Positions 1-7,093 of a DNA stretch of 32,185 nucleotides are shown here, piece after piece. The notes under the pieces were generated by a model. It had not been told where the DNA came from. It saw only the letters and a list, made by a program, of their open reading frames with translations, and searched no databases. Made by a program: the position numbers and the translations under genes. Origin of the DNA: Gp6-AA40 sp035647075 (GTDB lineage Bacteria; Acidobacteriota; Vicinamibacteria; Vicinamibacterales; UBA2999); contig DASROF010000039.1 in assembly GCA_035647075.1 (NCBI GenBank), positions 1 to 32,185 of the forward strand, written 5' to 3'. Within the stretch, counting starts at the first letter, position 1. Each line of letters starts with the position of its first letter.

Positions 1-286
1 CGAGATCATCGATCGCGGCGGCTACGGCTTCGACAATGGCCGCGTTGGCCAGCATGCCGGTTTTCGCGGCATGCGCGCCGATGTCGCCCATGACGGCCTC
101 GAGTTGCGCGGTGACGAAGTCGGCAGACAGTGCTTCGACGCCGATGACGCCCAGCGTGTTTTGCGCGGTGACGGCCGTGATGACGCTCGTGCCGTACACA
201 CGATGTGCGGCGAACGTCTTGAGGTCGGCCTGGATGCCGGCGCCGGCGCCCGAATCGCTCCCCGCGATCGTCAGCGCCGTACGCAT
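1..286 (-). CDS. thiD: Hydroxymethylpyrimidine (phosphomethylpyrimidine) kinase ThiD, N-terminal part
   Basis: Only the first 95 codons are in the window; the gene runs off the left edge. ThiD phosphorylates HMP and HMP-phosphate in the cytoplasm to supply the pyrimidine half of thiamine. The translated start reads MRTALTIAGSDSGAGAGIQA, the family's ribokinase-type N-terminus with the GSDSGAGAGIQADLK substrate-binding segment, followed by the ThiD-typical SVITAVTAQNT and AKTGML segments. The ATG at 286 lies 4 nt after the bioY stop codon, so the two are almost certainly co-transcribed. I see no TPP-riboswitch-like CTGAGA element upstream. The family call is firm; the rest of the gene cannot be judged. 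Confidence 0.93.
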   Translation of the reverse strand, partial: MRTALTIAGSDSGAGAGIQADLKTFAAHRVYGTSVITAVTAQNTLGVIGVEALSADFVTAQLEAVMGDIGAHAAKTGMLANAAIVEAVAAAIDDL

Positions 287-290
287 GACG

Positions 291-914
291 CTAGCGCGGG
301 CCGATCAATCGCCAGAGTCCGGGGGTGATGCCGGCGGCGGCGGCGAGCTTGGCCAGATCAGGGAGCACAAACGGATACACACCCGACGCGAGTGCCGTTG
401 ACAGTCCAACCGCTGCACTGGCGGACGCCAGACGAGCAAAGTACGCGAGCCACAACGTCCCGGAGGCGTAGATGATCAGGAGTCCCACAAGCATGGCAGC
501 GACCGAGGATATATAGCGGCGCGCGAAGCCGCGTTCCGCCAGTATGCCGACAAGGAACGCCGCGAACGGGTAGGCCAGCAGATAGCCGCCCGTCGGTCCC
601 AGCAAGCGCAGAAGTCCGGGCGGCAGTGTCGCGGATGCGGCGAAGACTGGAAGGCCGGCGATGCCTGCGATCAAATAGAGAACCTGGCTGGTGAACCCAA
701 GCCGCGATCCGAGCACGAGCCCGCCAACCAGGACCACCATCGGCTGGAACGTGAACGGGACCTGCGTGAACGGCAGCGGGAAGCTGATCTGCGCGGCTGC
801 CGCGGTCAGCGCCGTGACGAACAGCACTGAAAGAGCGCGGACGACTGTGTCGGGCCGGTCGGTCGCGCGGGTCGCGAAGGCGTTCAGCAGAGTGGAAGAC
901 TGAGCTGCGTTCAT
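291..914 (-). CDS. bioY: Biotin transporter BioY (ECF substrate-binding S component)
   Basis: A 207-aa integral membrane protein with about six hydrophobic segments. It matches BioY: a 'QISFPLPFTQVPFTFQPM' stretch after the first helix, 'GLPVFA', and the hallmark 'GPTGGYLLAYP' at about residues 106-116. BioY binds biotin in the membrane. It works with an ECF module (EcfT plus ATPases) or, in some bacteria, alone. No ECF T or A gene is in the window, so a shared module elsewhere or solo function is inferred. It is followed 4 nt later by thiD, pairing two vitamin-supply genes. The 51-bp gap upstream holds a small palindrome (928-951) and no BirA-like operator that I can recognise. ATG at 914 is the only sensible start. 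Confidence 0.92.
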   Translation of the reverse strand: MNAAQSSTLLNAFATRATDRPDTVVRALSVLFVTALTAAAAQISFPLPFTQVPFTFQPMVVLVGGLVLGSRLGFTSQVLYLIAGIAGLPVFAASATLPPGLLRLLGPTGGYLLAYPFAAFLVGILAERGFARRYISSVAAMLVGLLIIYASGTLWLAYFARLASASAAVGLSTALASGVYPFVLPDLAKLAAAAGITPGLWRLIGPR

Positions 915-927
915 ATATGTGGGATCG

Positions 928-951
928 GTCTGCCTGAGGCGGACACTACAG
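928..951 (-). repeat. Short REP-like palindrome between the methyltransferase gene and bioY
   Basis: On the minus strand this reads CTGTAGTGTCCGCC-TCAGGCAGAC. GTCYGCC and GGCRGAC arms form a 7-bp hairpin (one G-T pair) with a tiny loop. A near copy lies at 29998-30020 (GTAGTGTCCGCCTTCAGGCTGAC), 29 kb away and also directly after a coding region. Two such copies outside genes suggest a dispersed element rather than chance. It could also act as a weak attenuator or mRNA-stabilising hairpin ahead of bioY. Confidence 0.5.
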
Positions 952-965
952 CTGTAATTGTACGC

Positions 966-1646
966 TCACCTGCCTACGACGAGCAGGTACTGAAAGGGGA
1001 GCGTCGCGCCGTCGAGCACCCGCAGGCCAGCGTCGCGAACTTCCGCTTCGACAAGCGTGCGTTCGAGACGGCGTTGCGGATCCGGGCCGGGTCCCCCTTC
1101 GCCGGGCTTGTAGTTCACGATTCCGATTCGTCCGTTCGGCTTCAGCGCGTCCGCCAGATGCCGCAGCAGACCGATGCGGCTGGCCTCGTCTTCCACTTCC
1201 TGATACACGTCGACCACCAGCACGGCATCCATCGCCCCTTTTGGCAGATTCGCATCCGTGGGTGTGCCAAGACGCGGGATCACGTTGTTGAGCCCTTCAC
1301 GGCTCACCCGCCGTTTGATCGACTCCAGCATCGGCTGCTGAATGTCCTCGGCGTAGACCACGCCGTTGGGTCCGACGCGCCTGGCGAGACGTACGGTAAA
1401 AAACCCTGCACCGGCACCGATATCCGCGACGGTCGCCTTCTCGGCGATCCGTAGAGCGTCCATGATCAGATCCGGCTTCTGCCACGCCGCCCGATCCGGG
1501 CTCTCGAGCAGACCCAGATCCGTCGCGGGGAAAAGGCGTCCTTGTGTTGGCGGCTGCTGGCCCTGCGCGGGCTGCGCCGCAAGGGCGACGGCTGTTGCCA
1601 CCGCGCTGGTGAGAATGACGATCGAGACCGTACGGGCGATGTTCAT
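966..1646 (-). CDS. Exported SAM-dependent class I methyltransferase
   Basis: A 226-aa protein using ATG at 1646. This start gives a clean signal peptide (MNIARTVSIVILTSAVATAV, then ALAAQPAQGQ), whereas the longer frame to 1763 adds an implausible Arg-rich tail. After a short Gln/Pro linker comes a Rossmann methyltransferase domain. Motif I is VADIGAGAGFFT (residues 73-84), followed by an acidic YAEDI (motif II), a 'MDAVLVVDVYQEV' post-I strand and 'LKPNGRIGIVNY'. Family knowledge: UbiE/Methyltransf_11-like SAM methyltransferases. The substrate is unknown. A secreted SAM enzyme is odd because SAM is cytoplasmic, but such proteins recur in acidobacterial genomes. It lies 51 bp upstream of bioY on the same strand. 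Confidence 0.8.
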   Translation of the reverse strand: MNIARTVSIVILTSAVATAVALAAQPAQGQQPPTQGRLFPATDLGLLESPDRAAWQKPDLIMDALRIAEKATVADIGAGAGFFTVRLARRVGPNGVVYAEDIQQPMLESIKRRVSREGLNNVIPRLGTPTDANLPKGAMDAVLVVDVYQEVEDEASRIGLLRHLADALKPNGRIGIVNYKPGEGGPGPDPQRRLERTLVEAEVRDAGLRVLDGATLPFQYLLVVGR

Positions 1647-1662
1647 TGTTTCGCGGGACCAG

Positions 1663-1679
1663 GTAGTTGTTGAAACTAC
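1663..1679. promoter_or_regulatory. Inverted repeat upstream of the exported methyltransferase
   Basis: GTAGTT-gttga-AACTAC is a perfect 6-bp inverted repeat with a 5-nt spacer, centred about 25 nt upstream of the ATG at 1646. It could be an operator half-site pair or a small 5'-UTR hairpin. Nothing links it to a known regulator. Confidence 0.3.
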
Positions 1680-1696
1680 TTCTGTCCAGTCGTGCG

Positions 1697-1798
1697 TCAG
1701 CGAACCAACCAGAGGTACGCGCCTAATGCTGCGCAGGCGAGCCCGACGAGCCGCGCAATCCACGCGAACGGCGTTCCCGCCCAGAAGCTACCGGCCAT
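1697..1798 (-). CDS. Possible 33-aa single-pass membrane microprotein
   Basis: The ATG at 1798 opens a 33-codon frame (MAGSFWAGTPFAWIARLVGL, then ACAALGAYLWLVR, TGA). It starts 22 nt after the aspA stop on the same strand and ends 50 nt before the methyltransferase start. The peptide is one hydrophobic helix with interior Arg and a Trp/Tyr-rich end, as in real small membrane proteins. It fills an otherwise empty gap. There is no clear Shine-Dalgarno sequence and no family I recognise, so it may not be translated. Confidence 0.35.
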   Translation of the reverse strand: MAGSFWAGTPFAWIARLVGLACAALGAYLWLVR

Positions 1799-1820
1799 GG
1801 CCGTAAGTGTAGCGCGCTAC

Positions 1821-3236
1821 CTAGTCCCGTTGTTTCGAGGCGTCATTCACGATACCCGGCTGTGTCATTGCGCCCGGCGAAAGTATCTGATCAAGCTGGG
1901 CGGCATCCATCAGCCCCTGTTCCAGCACGAGGTCCCGGATGGAACGTCCTGTTTGCACGGATGCCTTGGCGATCTCGGCGGTCTTCGCATAGCCAATATA
2001 CGGACTGAGCGCCGTCGCGACTGCGGTACTTCGATCGAGCAGTTCGCGGCACCGTTCCGCATCGACGGTAATACCTTCGACACACCGGGTCCGCAGGACC
2101 GCCATCGCGTTGCGCAGGATCGTCGAGGAGTGAAGCGCGTTCCACGCCATCACCGGCATCATCACGTTCAGTTCCAACTGGCCGGCTTCCGCCGCAATAC
2201 AAACCGTGGTGTCGCACCCGATCACCTGATAGCAGACCTGATTGACCATTTCAGGAATCGACGGATTGACCTTGCCCGGCATGATCGACGAGCCGGGCTG
2301 CACCGCAGGGAGGCGAATCTCGGCGAGACCTGCTCGCGGTCCCGAGCTGAGTAGACGGAGATCGCTTGCGATCTTGCTGAGTTCAACGGACAGCCGCCGC
2401 ATCGCCCCGGAATAGGCGAGCACGTCGCCCATGCTCTGCGTCACACGGAAGCGATCCACCGCCGGCAGGAGCGTCAGCGCGGTCAGTTTGCTCAAGTGCC
2501 CGATGGCGATGGTCGTGTAGTCATCTCCCGCGTTCAGTCCGGTGCCGACAGCCGTCGCGCCGAGATTGAGCTCCTGCAACTGGACCGACGTCCGCTCGAG
2601 ATCGTTCGCCGCGCGATCGATACAGGCTGCGTATCCTCCGAACTCCTGTCCCATCGTCATCGGCACGGCGTCCTGCAGATGCGTGCGGCCGACCTTCAGG
2701 ACGTCGTGGAACTCCTTCGCCTTCACCGCGAGTGCGGTTGCGAGCGCGCGTGCAGAGACGACGAGATCGCGATGGCCGAGGAGCAGCGCGAGACGCGTCG
2801 CGGTCGGGAACACGTCGTTCGTCGACTGTCCCATGTTGACGTGATCGTTCGGATGCACGAGCTGGTATTCGCCGCGCGCTCCGCCGAGCAGTTCCGCGGC
2901 CCGGTTCGCGATCACCTCGTTCGCGTTCATGTTGTGCGACGTGCCGGCACCTGCCTGATAGACGTCGACGACGAACTGATCGCGCAAACGACCGTCAAGG
3001 ACCTCGTCCGCGGCCTCGGTGATTGCGTTGCCGAGGTGCGGCTGCAGGCGACCGAGCGTGACGTTGGCGAGGGCGGCGGCCTTCTTGATGAGAACTGTGG
3101 CGTCGACGAGAAGGGCGGGCGCACGGAGCCCGCTGATCGGAAAGTTCTCGAGCGCCCGCGCGGTCTGAATGCCGTAATACGCGTCCGCGGGAACCGCTCG
3201 TTCACCGAGCGGATCGCGTTCAGTGCGAGAGGTCAT
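1821..3236 (-). CDS. aspA: Aspartate ammonia-lyase (aspartase)
   Basis: A 471-aa member of the fumarase II/aspartase superfamily. It deaminates L-aspartate reversibly to fumarate plus ammonium as a cytoplasmic tetramer. The N-terminus has E-DPLGERAVPADAYYGIQT, as in aspartases, followed by 'GAGTSHNMNANEV', 'HPNDHVNMGQSTND', 'GRTHLQDAVP' and the mobile signature loop GSSIMPGKVNP. Class II fumarases share most motifs. Three things favour aspartase: the N-terminal pattern, the 'LNLGATAVGTGLN' and 'CIAAEAGQLELNVMMPV' segments close to known AspA, and a separate class I fumarase next door. The ATG at 3236 is only 27 bp from the divergent fumarase start, so the two are probably co-regulated. The product fumarate is the neighbour's substrate. 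Confidence 0.88.
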   Translation of the reverse strand: MTSRTERDPLGERAVPADAYYGIQTARALENFPISGLRAPALLVDATVLIKKAAALANVTLGRLQPHLGNAITEAADEVLDGRLRDQFVVDVYQAGAGTSHNMNANEVIANRAAELLGGARGEYQLVHPNDHVNMGQSTNDVFPTATRLALLLGHRDLVVSARALATALAVKAKEFHDVLKVGRTHLQDAVPMTMGQEFGGYAACIDRAANDLERTSVQLQELNLGATAVGTGLNAGDDYTTIAIGHLSKLTALTLLPAVDRFRVTQSMGDVLAYSGAMRRLSVELSKIASDLRLLSSGPRAGLAEIRLPAVQPGSSIMPGKVNPSIPEMVNQVCYQVIGCDTTVCIAAEAGQLELNVMMPVMAWNALHSSTILRNAMAVLRTRCVEGITVDAERCRELLDRSTAVATALSPYIGYAKTAEIAKASVQTGRSIRDLVLEQGLMDAAQLDQILSPGAMTQPGIVNDASKQRD

Positions 3237-3263
3237 AACGACCAGCTCAATTATACTGAGCGG
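3237..3263. promoter_or_regulatory. Shared divergent, possibly leaderless promoter for aspA and fumarase
   Basis: The whole gap between the two start codons is 27 bp. It contains GCTCA-attatac-TGAGC (3245-3261), a perfect 5-bp inverted repeat around a TATA core. On the plus strand TATACT at 3252-3257 is a -10 placed so that transcription would begin at or next to the fumarase ATG (3264). On the minus strand TATAAT at 3255-3250 would start transcription about 7 nt before the aspA ATG. No clear -35 boxes are visible in either direction. The palindrome could also bind a regulator that represses both genes. Confidence 0.55.
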
Positions 3264-4787
3264 ATGGCCGCAGGGTTCTTCGACAGTATGGTGTCCCTGA
3301 TCGTCCGGACTTCCACCGATTTGCCGCCGGACGTCCGTGCGGCGATGGCAATGGCGCGTGCGCAGGAGCCCGCCGCTACACAGTCGAGCCAGGCGCTTGC
3401 CATCATCGCGCAGAATATCGATCTCGCAGAGAAGGACGAAGGCGCGATCTGTCAGGACACCGGCATGCCGACCTTCGAGGTGAAGGCACCCGTCGGCGCC
3501 AGCCAGCTGGTGATGAAGCAGCAGATCCGCGATGCGATCGCTGAAGCGACCCGCCGCGGCAAGCTGCGTCCGAACTCCGTGGATTCGATCACCGGCGACA
3601 ACTCAGGCGATAACCTCGGGCCCGGCACTCCAGTCATTCATTTCGACCAGTGGGAGAACAACGACGAGATCGAAGTGAAGCTGATCCTGAAGGGGGGCGG
3701 CTGCGAGAACATGAACGCGCAGTACTCGCTGCCTTCGGAGGTCGCGCATCTCGGTCGCGCGGATCGCTCGCTCGAGGGCGTCCGCAAATGCATTCTGCAC
3801 GCGGTGTGGAACGCGCAGGGAAAGGGATGCGCTCCTGGTGCCGTCGGCGTCGCGATCGGCGGCGATCGAACGTCCGGCTACGTTGCGGCCAAAGAGCAGC
3901 TGTTTCGGACGCTCGACGATGTGAATCCTGATTCGCGGTTGGCGGATCTGGAAGCGTCGATCATGGGCGAGGTGAACAGGCTCGGTGTCGGGACGATGGG
4001 ATTTGGTGGGCGCGTCTCGCTGATCGGCTGCAAGATCACCGCGCTCAACCGTCTGCCCGCGAGCTTCTTCGTGTCCGTCGCCTACAACTGCTGGGCGTTC
4101 CGCCGGCTCGGCGTTGTTCTCGACGCGCGGACCGGCGACATCAAACGCTGGCTGTATCGCGACCCTGCTGTTCCGGCGGTTCCGATGGCCGATCAGGAAG
4201 GGTTCAGGCGAACCGGCCGCGAGGTCGTGTTGCAGACACCGCTGACCGAAGAGCAGATCCGATCACTTCGTGTCGGCGACGTCGTACTTGTCTCCGGCCG
4301 CGCCTATACCGGCCGTGACGCCGTTCACCATCATCTGATGAAGCACGAGCCGCCGGTCGATCTGCGCGGATCGGTTCTGTACCACTGTGGACCGGTCGTC
4401 GCGAAGGAAGGGATCGGCTGGAGAGTGACGGCTGCCGGCCCGACGACCAGCATTCGCGAAGAGCCGTATCAGGCCGAGGTCATCAAACGCTACGGCGTCC
4501 GCGCCGTGATCGGGAAGGGCGGGATGGGGCCGAAGACGCTGGCCGCGCTGAAGGACCACGGGGCCGTGTACTTGAACGCCATTGGCGGCGCCGCGCAGTT
4601 CTATGCGCGAACCATCACGAGCGTGGACGGCGTCTCACTTCTGGAGTTCGGCACGCCGGAAGCGATGTGGCACCTGACGCTGAAGGACTTTCCGGCGATC
4701 GTCACGATGGATGCGCACGGAGCGAGCCTGCACAAGGATGTCGAGCAGAGCTCAGCGACGGAGCTGGCGGCACTCGCGTCCCGCTGA
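3264..4787 (+). CDS. Class I [4Fe-4S] fumarate hydratase, fused alpha-beta form
   Basis: A 507-aa protein from ATG 3264. The open frame extends far upstream, but only as antisense of aspA. The alpha part (about 1-290) carries the cluster cysteines: C63 in ICQDTGMP, C189 in KGCAPG and C276 in YNCWAFRR, with GGGCENMN between. The beta part (about 320-500) carries SGRAYTGRDAVHHH and VIGKGGM. In other bacteria these are separate TtdA/TtdB-type subunits or a fused protein as here. It catalyses fumarate to malate hydration (TCA cycle). Tartrate or mesaconate dehydratase activity cannot be excluded from sequence alone. Divergence from aspA supports fumarate as substrate. The labile cluster connects it logically to the Fe-S gene that follows. 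Confidence 0.88.
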   Translation: MAAGFFDSMVSLIVRTSTDLPPDVRAAMAMARAQEPAATQSSQALAIIAQNIDLAEKDEGAICQDTGMPTFEVKAPVGASQLVMKQQIRDAIAEATRRGKLRPNSVDSITGDNSGDNLGPGTPVIHFDQWENNDEIEVKLILKGGGCENMNAQYSLPSEVAHLGRADRSLEGVRKCILHAVWNAQGKGCAPGAVGVAIGGDRTSGYVAAKEQLFRTLDDVNPDSRLADLEASIMGEVNRLGVGTMGFGGRVSLIGCKITALNRLPASFFVSVAYNCWAFRRLGVVLDARTGDIKRWLYRDPAVPAVPMADQEGFRRTGREVVLQTPLTEEQIRSLRVGDVVLVSGRAYTGRDAVHHHLMKHEPPVDLRGSVLYHCGPVVAKEGIGWRVTAAGPTTSIREEPYQAEVIKRYGVRAVIGKGGMGPKTLAALKDHGAVYLNAIGGAAQFYARTITSVDGVSLLEFGTPEAMWHLTLKDFPAIVTMDAHGASLHKDVEQSSATELAALASR

Positions 4788-4968
4788 GCGGAAAGCCCGA
4801 CCGTGACTCGCCTAAACTGCTGATTGGCAAGAAATTAGCTGTAATAGAAGAAGGCAGCGCAATAAAGACACCCAACAGGGGTGTCCTACGTTGACGGTTC
4901 GCGCCGCGTATAATTTGAGTACCGGTTTAGTGGCGGAAACGGCCCAGGCCGGCCGAGGAGCAAATCAG
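4788..4968 (+). promoter_or_regulatory. Intergenic region with hairpin and a -10 element ahead of erpA
   Basis: No gene fits in these 181 bp. A 7-bp hairpin GACACCC-aacag-GGGTGTC lies at 4868-4886. It is followed by T-rich sequence only on the minus strand, so it is a poor terminator for the fumarase gene. A perfect TATAAT lies at 4909-4914. TTGACG at 4891-4896 is only 12 bp from it, too close for a normal sigma-70 promoter, so the -35 is unclear and activator dependence is possible. A GAGGAG ribosome site is at 4955-4960, 8 nt before the erpA ATG. Confidence 0.4.
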
Positions 4969-5292
4969 ATGATCAATGTGTCCCCAACGGCAGCGTCGAA
5001 AATCAACGATCTGCTGGTCGAGGAAGGGAAAGCGGGCAGCGGTCTGCGCGTGTTCGTGCAGGGCGGTGGCTGCTCAGGGTTTCAGTACGGCCTCATGATC
5101 GAGGAAGGCGGCGGAGATGCGGATCAGGTGTTCGAGTCGAACGGCGTCCGGCTGTTCGTGGACCCGGTGAGCATCAGCTACCTCAAGGGCGCTGAAGTCG
5201 ACTTCGTCGATACGGTGACCGGCGGTGGTTTCACGATCAAGAACCCGAACGCCACATCGACCTGCGGCTGCGGATCGTCCTTCAGCGTGTAA
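4969..5292 (+). CDS. erpA: A-type iron-sulfur cluster carrier/insertion protein (ErpA/IscA family)
   Basis: A 107-aa protein. ATG 4969 was chosen over the longer frame because GAGGAG sits 8 nt upstream and the protein then starts MINVSPTAASKINDLL, as in the family. The A-type carrier cysteines are present: 'GGGCSGFQYGL' and the C-terminal 'STCGCGSSFSV' (C-X-C). The protein receives clusters from the assembly scaffold and hands them to apo-enzymes. ErpA is preferred to IscA because of the GGGCSGF...CGCGSSF pattern and the lack of isc genes nearby, but this is not firm. A Fur-family gene follows 18 nt later, and a [4Fe-4S] fumarase precedes it. Confidence 0.9.
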   Translation: MINVSPTAASKINDLLVEEGKAGSGLRVFVQGGGCSGFQYGLMIEEGGGDADQVFESNGVRLFVDPVSISYLKGAEVDFVDTVTGGGFTIKNPNATSTCGCGSSFSV

Positions 5293-5310
5293 GGAGCGCG
5301 GCCTCCCTCC

Positions 5311-6264
5311 GTGCCGACGGCCTTTCCCGATCTCAGCAGACTGAAGCCGGAGGGCGGCAAGCGCTCCAGCAAACGCGAGCAGATCGTGAATGTGTTTCTC
5401 CGCCAGGAGGGACACCTCAGTGCCGACGATCTGGTCGACATCATCCGTCGCGAGGATCAGCGCATCAGCCGGGCAACCGTGTATCGCACCCTCCAGTGGA
5501 TGGTGGATGCCGGCATTGCGCGTAAGGTCGATTTCGGCGAAGGCCGTTTCCGCTTCGAGCATTCCTACCGGCAACCGCGTCACTTTCACCTGATCTGCAA
5601 GAACTGCCATCGCTCGTTCGAGTTTCTGAGCTCGGACATCGAATCACTCATCGAAGAAGTGTCCGGGGCGAGGGCGTTTACGCCGTCGCAGAGCGTCGTC
5701 CAGATTTACGGGACGTGCGAGGCGTGCCGCACGGGACGACCCGCGTCAGCCACCGATTCTGGACATACCGACCTGGTGTTTGCACGCGACGCCCTGCGAA
5801 TCGCGATCGCCACCGAACGCAGCGGCCTGGAGTTCTACTCGCGCGCCGCGAAGATTGCCCGCGATGCGCGGGGCCGCAAGGTGTTCCACGATCTGGCGAT
5901 GGAGGAGAAGGAGCACCTCGGCAAGCTGGAAGAACGCTACAACGCGCTGTTGGAGCGCGATCCGCAGCTGGAATCGCGTCCGACCTTCCTCTTTTTCAAA
6001 GGCGCCGCCAACGGTCTGTTCGCCGAGGGCGCGGAGCGACTCCTCCGTGGTGTGAACGACCAGCAGGCGCTGAAGATCGGCATCAAGTGCGAGCGCGGGT
6101 CGCACCGGTTTTTCAAGAAGTACGGCGAGCGCTTCGAGGATTCCGAAGGCAAGCAGATCTTCCTCGAGTTTGCCGACGAGGAGCGCACCCACCTCGACCT
6201 CCTGATACGCGAGTTGAACGCGCTGTCGAAGCGACAGGCACGTTCGCCGCGTCGCCGTGGTTGA
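5311..6264 (+). CDS. Fur/PerR-type repressor fused to a ferritin/rubrerythrin-like di-iron domain
   Basis: A 317-aa two-domain protein. GTG 5311 is the first start after an in-frame stop; AAGGAG lies 14 nt upstream. Residues about 17-140 form a complete Fur protein: winged helix with 'ISRATVYRTLQWMVDAG', then metal-site residues EHSYRQPRHFHLICKNC and two CxxC pairs (C96/C99, C136/C139) for structural zinc. A linker (about 141-155) leads to a four-helix bundle with a full di-iron set: E169 (ATERSGLEFY), E199xxH202 (MEEKEH), E261 (KCERGSH) and E291xxH294 (DEERTH). The C-terminus is basic. Inference: the DNA-binding half senses metal or peroxide, and the di-iron half oxidises iron or reduces peroxide. 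The frame is continuous; no sequencing frameshift is needed. It overlaps the next gene by 8 nt. Confidence 0.88.
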   Translation: MPTAFPDLSRLKPEGGKRSSKREQIVNVFLRQEGHLSADDLVDIIRREDQRISRATVYRTLQWMVDAGIARKVDFGEGRFRFEHSYRQPRHFHLICKNCHRSFEFLSSDIESLIEEVSGARAFTPSQSVVQIYGTCEACRTGRPASATDSGHTDLVFARDALRIAIATERSGLEFYSRAAKIARDARGRKVFHDLAMEEKEHLGKLEERYNALLERDPQLESRPTFLFFKGAANGLFAEGAERLLRGVNDQQALKIGIKCERGSHRFFKKYGERFEDSEGKQIFLEFADEERTHLDLLIRELNALSKRQARSPRRRG

Positions 6265-7093
6265 CCTTCACCTTCACACCACCGCGTCCGACGGACGGCT
6301 GACGCCGACCGAGTTGGTGCGTCGCGCGGCTGCCCGCGGCGTCCGCATCCTCGCAGTCACCGATCACGACACCACCGACGGCATCGAGGAGGCGACCACT
6401 GAAGCGGTTCGTCATGGTGTTGTGGTCATTCCCGGCATCGAGGTCACGTCGGTCGAGGGCGGCCGTGACGTGCACATGCTGGGCTACTTCTTCGACGCGC
6501 GTAATGAGCGCCTCGTCCGATTCCTGACGGGACAGCGGGCGACGCGAATCACACGTATCGCGGAGATGGCGAAACGCCTGGAACAGCTGGGACTTCCGGT
6601 GGACGTCCAGCCGATCCTCGAGGACGCCCGGACACATCACATGCGATCCGTCGGACGGCCCGCGCTTGCGCGGGCGATGGTTGCCGCCGGTCATGTGGCA
6701 ACCACACGGGAAGCCTTCGATACGTGGCTGGGTCAGGACCGGCCCGCATTTGTCGAACGCCCCGGACCGTCGCCCGAGGAAGTGATCGGGGTGCTCCACG
6801 ATGCCGGTGGAGTCGCGTCGCTTGCCCATCCGGGGCGCACGAAGATCGACGCGCGGATCGCGCCGCTGCGCGACGCCGGGCTGGACGCCATCGAGGCGTA
6901 CCACTCGGATCACGATGACCGGATGGTCCAGGGCTACGTCGCTATCGCAAGACGACTCGACCTGCTCGTATCCGGCGGCTCCGACTTCCACGGCGTTCCG
7001 GAGCATGGGCTCGAGCCGGGAGCGTCAACGCTGCCGCGCGCGGAGTGGGACAAGCTGTCTGGTCATGCCGCAGGACGCACGCGGTCAACATGA
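6257..7093 (+). CDS. PHP-domain metal-dependent phosphoesterase (RNase AM/YciV-like)
   Basis: A 278-aa protein from GTG 6257, overlapping the previous stop. PHP metal-binding motifs are in order: DLHLHTTASDG (residues 3-13), AVTDHDTTDG (about 35-44), IPGIEVTS, DVHMLGY, ASLAHPG and GSDFHG near the end. The insertion after the first metal motifs matches the YciV/TrpH type. Its E. coli member is a 5'-3' exonuclease for short RNAs that also releases phosphate from 3',5'-nucleoside bisphosphates (established for that protein, inferred here). These enzymes usually use Mn or Fe, which fits the iron-themed neighbourhood. The stop overlaps the next ATG (ATGA), indicating translational coupling. Confidence 0.85.
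   Translation: MVDLHLHTTASDGRLTPTELVRRAAARGVRILAVTDHDTTDGIEEATTEAVRHGVVVIPGIEVTSVEGGRDVHMLGYFFDARNERLVRFLTGQRATRITRIAEMAKRLEQLGLPVDVQPILEDARTHHMRSVGRPALARAMVAAGHVATTREAFDTWLGQDRPAFVERPGPSPEEVIGVLHDAGGVASLAHPGRTKIDARIAPLRDAGLDAIEAYHSDHDDRMVQGYVAIARRLDLLVSGGSDFHGVPEHGLEPGASTLPRAEWDKLSGHAAGRTRST

Noticed and set aside
287..290. Thiamine riboswitch for thiD
   Set aside because: The gap to bioY is 4 nt and the bioY upstream region lacks the conserved TPP-aptamer sequences.
2496..3263. Long upstream extension of the fumarase reading frame
   Set aside because: It is antisense to aspA, has a low-complexity Arg/Val composition and no fumarase character; family alignment starts near 3264.
4891..4914. 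TTGACG with TATAAT as a standard promoter
   Set aside because: Spacing is 12 bp, too short for sigma-70; kept only as an isolated -10.
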